The notes beneath the pieces are model-generated. The model was not told the origin of the DNA. It ran no database searches and saw nothing but the letters and a program-made list of their open reading frames with translations. From NCBI GenBank assembly GCA_047967505.1, contig CM106541.1: a stretch of DNA of 64,000 nt. One strand, given 5' to 3'. Positions 48,501 through 55,251 of the stretch are shown here, in pieces; position 1 is the stretch's first letter; each line of letters begins with the position of its first letter. The position numbers and the translations under genes were made by a program. Origin of the DNA: Dipteris shenzhenensis. Its lineage: Eukaryota; Polypodiophyta; Polypodiopsida; Gleicheniales.

Positions 48501-51500
48501 ACTTACACGTTACTCAGTGCAACATACTACTGGCCTCAGATGAAAAGCGACGTCATCAAAATGGTTAGATCTTGCTTATCTTGTCAACAAATGAAAGCAA
48601 GCTGACGACTTCCAACAGTACTTCTTCAGCCTCTTGCAGTTCCAAGTGAAAGGTGGGAAAGTATTTCCATGGATTTTATCACAACACTATCACGATCATC
48701 TAGAGGTAACACTCAGATTATGGTAATTGTTGATCGATTGTCCAAAATGGCACACTTTGTTGCTTGCAAAAGAAGTGCACAGGCTCCGGACATCGCCAAA
48801 CTCTTCATACAACACATCTTTCGACACCATGGATTGCCCAAGAACATCATCTTAGACAGAGATCCTAAGTTTACCAGTCACTTTTGGATTTCTTTGTTCG
48901 AATCTTTGGGTACAACTCTACTGTTCAGCTCAGCCTACCACCCAGAATTAGATGGCGAGTCTGAAAAAGTCAACCAAGTTCTGGAAGAAATGCTCCGACA
49001 TTTCATATTTCTTTGTTAAAGACGTAGATTCCCTATGATGAAGCAGTTCCTCCTGCAGGTGACTATGTCCCAAAAATCAAAGACGATTATGTTCTCCTTA
49101 TTCCTGGTCGTATTCTGGACTATCGACAGAGCGAGAGACTCGACATCGACTTATCACGGAATTCCTTGTTCTTTGGCGAGATCTGGACGACTCCGACGCT
49201 ACTTGGCAATCTCATGAAGATTTACAATAGTACCCTGACATATTACAGCAACAGAAATCGAAGACGATTATGTTCTCCTTATTCCTAAGCGTATTCTGGA
49301 CCATCAACTGAGCGAGAGACTCAACATCGACTTATCACATAATTCCTTGTTCTTTGGTGAGATCTGGACGACTCTGACGCTACTTGGCAATCTGATGAAG
49401 ATTTACAATAGTACCCTGACATATTACAGCAATATTTTCAGAATTTACCGTGATATTTTCTACACTAGTTCATTATCTCCACCAGGGTCTTATTCTGAGT
49501 GGGAGGGGATGTCACGATCTGTGACGTATTCCTTTCTCTATACCTTAGACTTATGGATGGTTTGATGAATGGACACTTGTGGAAAGGTATGCCCTTTTGA
49601 TGGGACACTTCCTATGAGGCACAACCCATCACAAGAGAGACATTCTATTGAAGAGACACTACCATTGTAATGTACCCTCTCATCACGGGTCACACCCTTC
49701 ACAAGGGATACACACCTCTTCATGCACATACACTTTGGAGTACACACCTTTTCATGTGTCACTCTTCACTCTCTATATAAGAGAGGCCCAACTGTATAGA
49801 TTACACACTACAGACACTCAAGCAATACAAATATTCCTTGTTCTCTGCTATTTCAGTCTCTTTCCTGTTCCTTAGTACATTTCTAAATATAGTAAATCTA
49901 GGATTTCTTACATGCCCCCTAGCTGGGCTAACCCCCTAGCTGGGCTGGGGGTTCAGCCCATTTAGTAGTTAACCCTTGGGTGGGGTTGACCTCTGTCGAG
50001 GTTCGGTTAGGTCAGAGTTAACCTAGGTTAGGTTAAGTTAGGGTTTTTTCCCCCCAAAGACAACAACCTCAATTTTTATGGATGAGGGGGGTTCAAAGGT
50101 CCGACATGTAGCCAAGGAGCCTTCCACCTCACCCTCTTCAAAGGGCAGTCCTCTAGTGGGTGAAGGTTGCAAGGCTTCTAGGATAGTGTCATTGTTGTAG
50201 GAAGCTTGGCCATCTGGCTAAGTCCTGCCCAATGTTTGTAGCTGCCAGGGAGCAAGATAGGGTGGTGAACCAAGGCCAAAGTAGCAAGAGCCCACCTATT
50301 ATCTTTTCCCCTTGCCACCGCCATGCTTTTATGACGAATCGGTGCCAATCCAAATCATATCTTGGCCTTGCTAAGATCTAAGAAAACTGGCATAATAACC
50401 ATTACAGCACGGTCCCATCGTCTTGTAGGCATTTGAAATGGCTGAAGTGTTCTTAGCCTCTTCCCTCAATCCTACCTGGCTTTTTCACAAATGGTGCATG
50501 ATGAAACACATGCATAAACTTATTTGTACACGTGAGTCCAATAAACAAACCTTTGAAGCTATTTTACATGGACCAATGACTGGCATAGGTGGATTATGAT
50601 TATCTTTCAGTATTCTCTGCCAAATGCATTGAACAAACAATACATGGCACTAAAAGTTTTGTGTGCTCAAATAAGACTACGGCTTCTTATTGCATATAAA
50701 TAATGAGCTTCTTATTTATGGCTATTGTGTGACCTTCAACCCGATGACCTTCAGCCCAGCTTCTTTGGTTTTACATTTCGTGGCTCATTGTTCAATTCAG
50801 CTCAAGATCTTTGAGTAGCCTCATGCTTTTCTCTTTTATAAAAGAGACTCTAGATACATTGCCTTGAATGCTTGTCTATATTGATAAGATTTGGAGCAGG
50901 GCACTCCAAGAAGGCCCTATCAATTTGACTGTACAGCTTGTTGTTGCATGTAAGACCTAACTTTTCATCTTCTCTGACTTTCCATAGTCAAACTAAGCTT
51001 AGATGCAACTGATTTGCTAATTTGACTCGAAAAGAAGGAAGGTTGAATGCCTTCTAAAGATGACAACTTCCCCTTCCTTCCCCTTCTTTTGCACGGCTCG
51101 TCTTTTGTGTGTCTGTGTGTAAATTAGATATGGTCTACATTCTTTGATGTTATCACTCTTGACAAGAATATTGGCTTGTTGCTTGGGTCATTATTAATGA
51201 TAATGATTCCTTTTCTTCAGTGGCACCAATTTGTGCGTGCGTGCACACGCATTTGTCACACACACACAAATTGTTACATGTGATTTCTTTTGCTACTATA
51301 AGCTTTAACTGATCTTAAATATGGTGGTTTTGTTACAGTGTGGGCTGAACATGGTGATGATATAAGCATGCAATATACTGGCACTCATGCATTAAAGGGA
51401 GATTTTGTTCGGTACGTATTAGAAAATGGTATTGGGTGATTTCTCATTACATATATCACTAAAGTCCACAGTAAATGCAATATGATGACACATTTCTTTC

Positions 51501-54005
51501 TACAAGGCATGGGAAGCGGACTGTGTTTGGGCTTATACAAGATGGTTGGAGTGCGCTTGCTCGGTACTATTTAAATAACTTTCATGATGGGAGCAAGCAG
51601 GTAAGCAGTATTAGTACATACTTAATTTACTATAAAAATTCTGATGAGTGCAGTGATCAGGTTGTGGTATCTTATAATTGTCATTGAGTATTGTCAAAAA
51701 AGTCTCAATAATAACCAAGATAACAAGTGGTGCAGGATGCCATAGATCTTATATCTGGACACTATATCGTAAGCCGATATAAGCCATCCCCGTTTCAATT
51801 GAATGGTTTTGAAGCCTTTGCTGTAAGTGCTCTTCAACCATTTTAAAATTTTATGTGCATATGGATGTGAGAACCTTCACATGCATGTAGCTGAAGTCAT
51901 GTCTGCACTTGTGTAGTTTTTATGCTTGATTAATAATTGAGTCTGAGGAACATGATGGTCTTTTGCCCTTTATTGGTTCGTTTCAAAGACCTTGACTATG
52001 TAGTTTCCAGATGTATCTTTGATTAGGATTCCGTTTGGTTCCTTCTTCTTGTCATAGTAAATCTTTACTTGCCATAGGATGGAGTATGGACAACGTTTGG
52101 GTATTCTGATGATCATTGTTTAAGGTTTCAAGTTGTGTAGCTTGATAGTCATATCATTGTGCATCCTCATGGATAGTATGTTGTTATGTATGCTTTAAAA
52201 GAAATGAGAAAGGTTCTACATGAAGAATGCTAGAGGAAAATCCCTTTGGTTGGATGATGGTAATTCCACTTAAGTAGGTGTGGCTGACCAAATTTCTTGC
52301 TAGTTTGAGTAATCATGTCTTTACATGGAGATATGCTGCTACATTCTACCTCTTCTGTCTACATTGGTCATATGTACACCTTGGACTTGTCCATTTTTGT
52401 GTCGCTCTTGTTTAGATCTGGTAGGATATGTCTGATTATTTTCTTTACTTGGTGACCGACCTTTCATGAAGGGTCATGTCAAGAGAACTGAAGTAATATT
52501 TGGGGTTCATATGCTGTCCACAATAACTGAAATTTTGCGCTCCCCATTTTCCACAAGTGTTCTTTGGTATGCTTCTCCAGGGTTTGCATTCTTATAAAGG
52601 TTTGCTAGAATTTCTGCTTTCAATCTCCTACACCATTTCTTGCTTGCCGATTCCTGAACCAGTTGAAAAGCTTTTGCCCTTGTTTTCTTAGAGCTGGCCT
52701 TCCATGAGAGAGAGAGAGAGAAAGAAAGAAAGAAATATTTACATCCTCGGAAAGCCTCGCGGTACAAGCCACAAAGGGCTGGAGCAAAGGGCACGCTAAG
52801 GCCCTTGCTGAGTACTATGCTGAAAATAAAACAAAATAAAGAAACTCAGTAGCTCAAACAAAATATCACGTGCTATTTGAGGTAGACTGAGACTGGAACT
52901 AGAACTCAAAATCCGTAACCCGATACCTTGGTGGCACGCCTATGGGCAGTGAAAATGTCTTGGATCTACGTCTATCAAGGGGTCTCATGTTGTGGTGGCA
53001 GAGGGGGGCTTCTCGATCTATGAACTCATCAAGCTATGTTTAGAGGGACACCTCGTCTCGGGAGGTCTCCTCTGCCGATACCGTGGTGGCACACCTATGG
53101 GCGGTGAAGACTGTCTCGGATCTGCATCTGTCAGGGGGTCTCATGCTGTGGTGGCAAAGGGGGGCTTCTCAATGTGTGAATTCGTTGAGCTATGTTCAGA
53201 GTGACCCCTCGTCTCAGGCGGTCTCCCCTGAGGAAAGCTGTAATAGGTCTGACCTCAATAGAGGGTGCTTTGGTAGCTGTCGTATCGTGAGTGGCCTCTG
53301 CAGGCGTAGAGAAAGTGCTCTGTGTCAATCACTCCCAGTGTGCATTGCAGGTAGATCCGTTGCTCTCCCTGTCTCAATCCTCACTTGATGGGATGAAACC
53401 CGCATGTGCCTAATAGTGATTCTCAGTGCATGTGAGACTTCTCTGTCCTCGAGATATTGGGGTTTAATGATGAGCCCTTTCTTTGAGATGCTCAAGAATG
53501 ATCGCGGTAAAAATGGGCCTTGGTGGGAAGCTCTTGATCCCCCCGCCAAGTTCGATACGTGTGGAGTTGGAGGAAATCTAACCATGTGATATGGTTAATC
53601 TCATCTTGTGGGATTGACTCAGGGGGTGCATTCATACTGTACTGAAAGGGAGGGAGCCTGTCCATTTGAATCCGATGTCTGGCAAACCATGTGGACACGT
53701 GCATACCATGTGTCTGCCCCCTCTCTTAGTTAATCTTCTGGATGACTCCAGGGCCAACCTCAGTAGTCTCCAGTGGGATAGGTCCCAAACTCTATGCATG
53801 AATGTCACGCTCATCTTGATAGGTGAAACTGAGTCGACGAAGCCCTGCATGTGAGGTGTTGAGGACAATAATCTTGGTCTTCCCAAGGTTGACTATTAGC
53901 TGTCTCTCTCTGCAAAACACCTCTAGGGCCTCTAGATGTCTCTGCAGCCCCTCTGGTGAGGATGAGATAAGGACTATGTCATCAACATATAGCAGTATCT
54001 GTATC

Positions 54006-54040
<35 letters not shown>

Positions 54041-54295
54041 CAAAAATCCTATGAGATCAAAGGCGCTGAAAATCAACATGAGAGTACACCCGCATGGGGA
54101 GAACTAGAGGTGTCAATCATATTTCCATGAAACTACTGATAAACTGAAACTAGGAATAGCATGAACTGAAAGAAAATCCATTTGTCAGGAGTAAGCTGAG
54201 GTAGCTCTCTCATCATGTCATGTCTTGTCCTGTATCAGTCATTCATGAGTAGTTTGAGCTCCATGTGGGCCCAACTAGGGTCCCATCGGGGGAGG

Positions 54296-54340
<45 letters not shown>

Positions 54341-55209
54341 AATGTCTGTAGAAGGACTGTGACTAAAGAAGCGAAAAAACAAGGAACAACATGAACTGAA
54401 TTCTCCATAGGCGGGGAGTAGCTCCTGTCCTATCCTATCATTTGTCGTTCATGAGTAGTTTAAGCTCTGCATTGACCCAACTGGGGTCCCATCAGGAAAT
54501 CATCGGGATCTCTACAACAGTCTCATATGTGCCACTGGCATCATTGACTGCTTCCTTTGTAGGATGGTACTCATGGCTTATGAAAGGCAACCTGACATTG
54601 AGACACCACAATGGTGCTACCCTGAATGGGACAGGTGCTTATATGATCTCTGTCTAGTCTTCTGCTGACCTGGTATGCCTCAAAATCAAGGTCCGGTCTC
54701 GCCACCTCCTCCTCCTGTGAATAAGTTTGTGATCTCCTGTTGTCCAGGGCCATGAACCATAGTGGTTCTTGTGAGTCTAGACCTAAGTCCGGGTTGACAT
54801 TGTATATGAAGAGTGCAGTGCATCTCTGGTTTAGGAAATGACTGCTCATATCAGTGTACCCCTGGATGAAAAGGCAATGAACCTCTCTTGGATCTCATGG
54901 TATCTTGGACATCACATCAGGACATTTTCCTCAGTCTCCACCTTATGTGTGTTGCAAAGAGTACATAGCCTCAAATCACTACAAAGTCCTGTGTATGCAA
55001 TTCAGATGGGAAAGGGACTCCCGGAAGTGCGAAAATAAAGTGCAAGAAATTAAAAAAACATGTCATGTTTTTGGACTGACAACAGATCGGAATTGATCTT
55101 GTGGACGGAAATCCACAGTTCTATCGACAGATATCCCCATGGAGACTGCACAAACATAACTCCTCTGCAGTGATTGATGGAGTCTTTTTCTGTTCTTTGT
55201 TTTGGTTTT

Positions 55210-55251
<42 letters not shown>

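Larger units (their letters stand above)
44577..49912 (+). mobile_element. Element D: Ty3/gypsy chromovirus
   Basis: Plus strand, same direction as the SAC gene. A truncated 5' LTR (44577-44731) matches the 3' LTR. Between them lie gag (about 44960-46250), protease, RT, RNase H, integrase and a duplicated chromodomain, then a polypurine tract and the complete 3' LTR. At least five stops or frameshifts. No primer-binding site remains after the broken 5' LTR. Confidence 0.92.

Noticed and set aside
50000-50050. Interstitial telomere repeats (GGTTAGGTTAAGTTAGGG)
   Set aside because: Irregular words only; no run of TTTAGGG or TTAGGG units.
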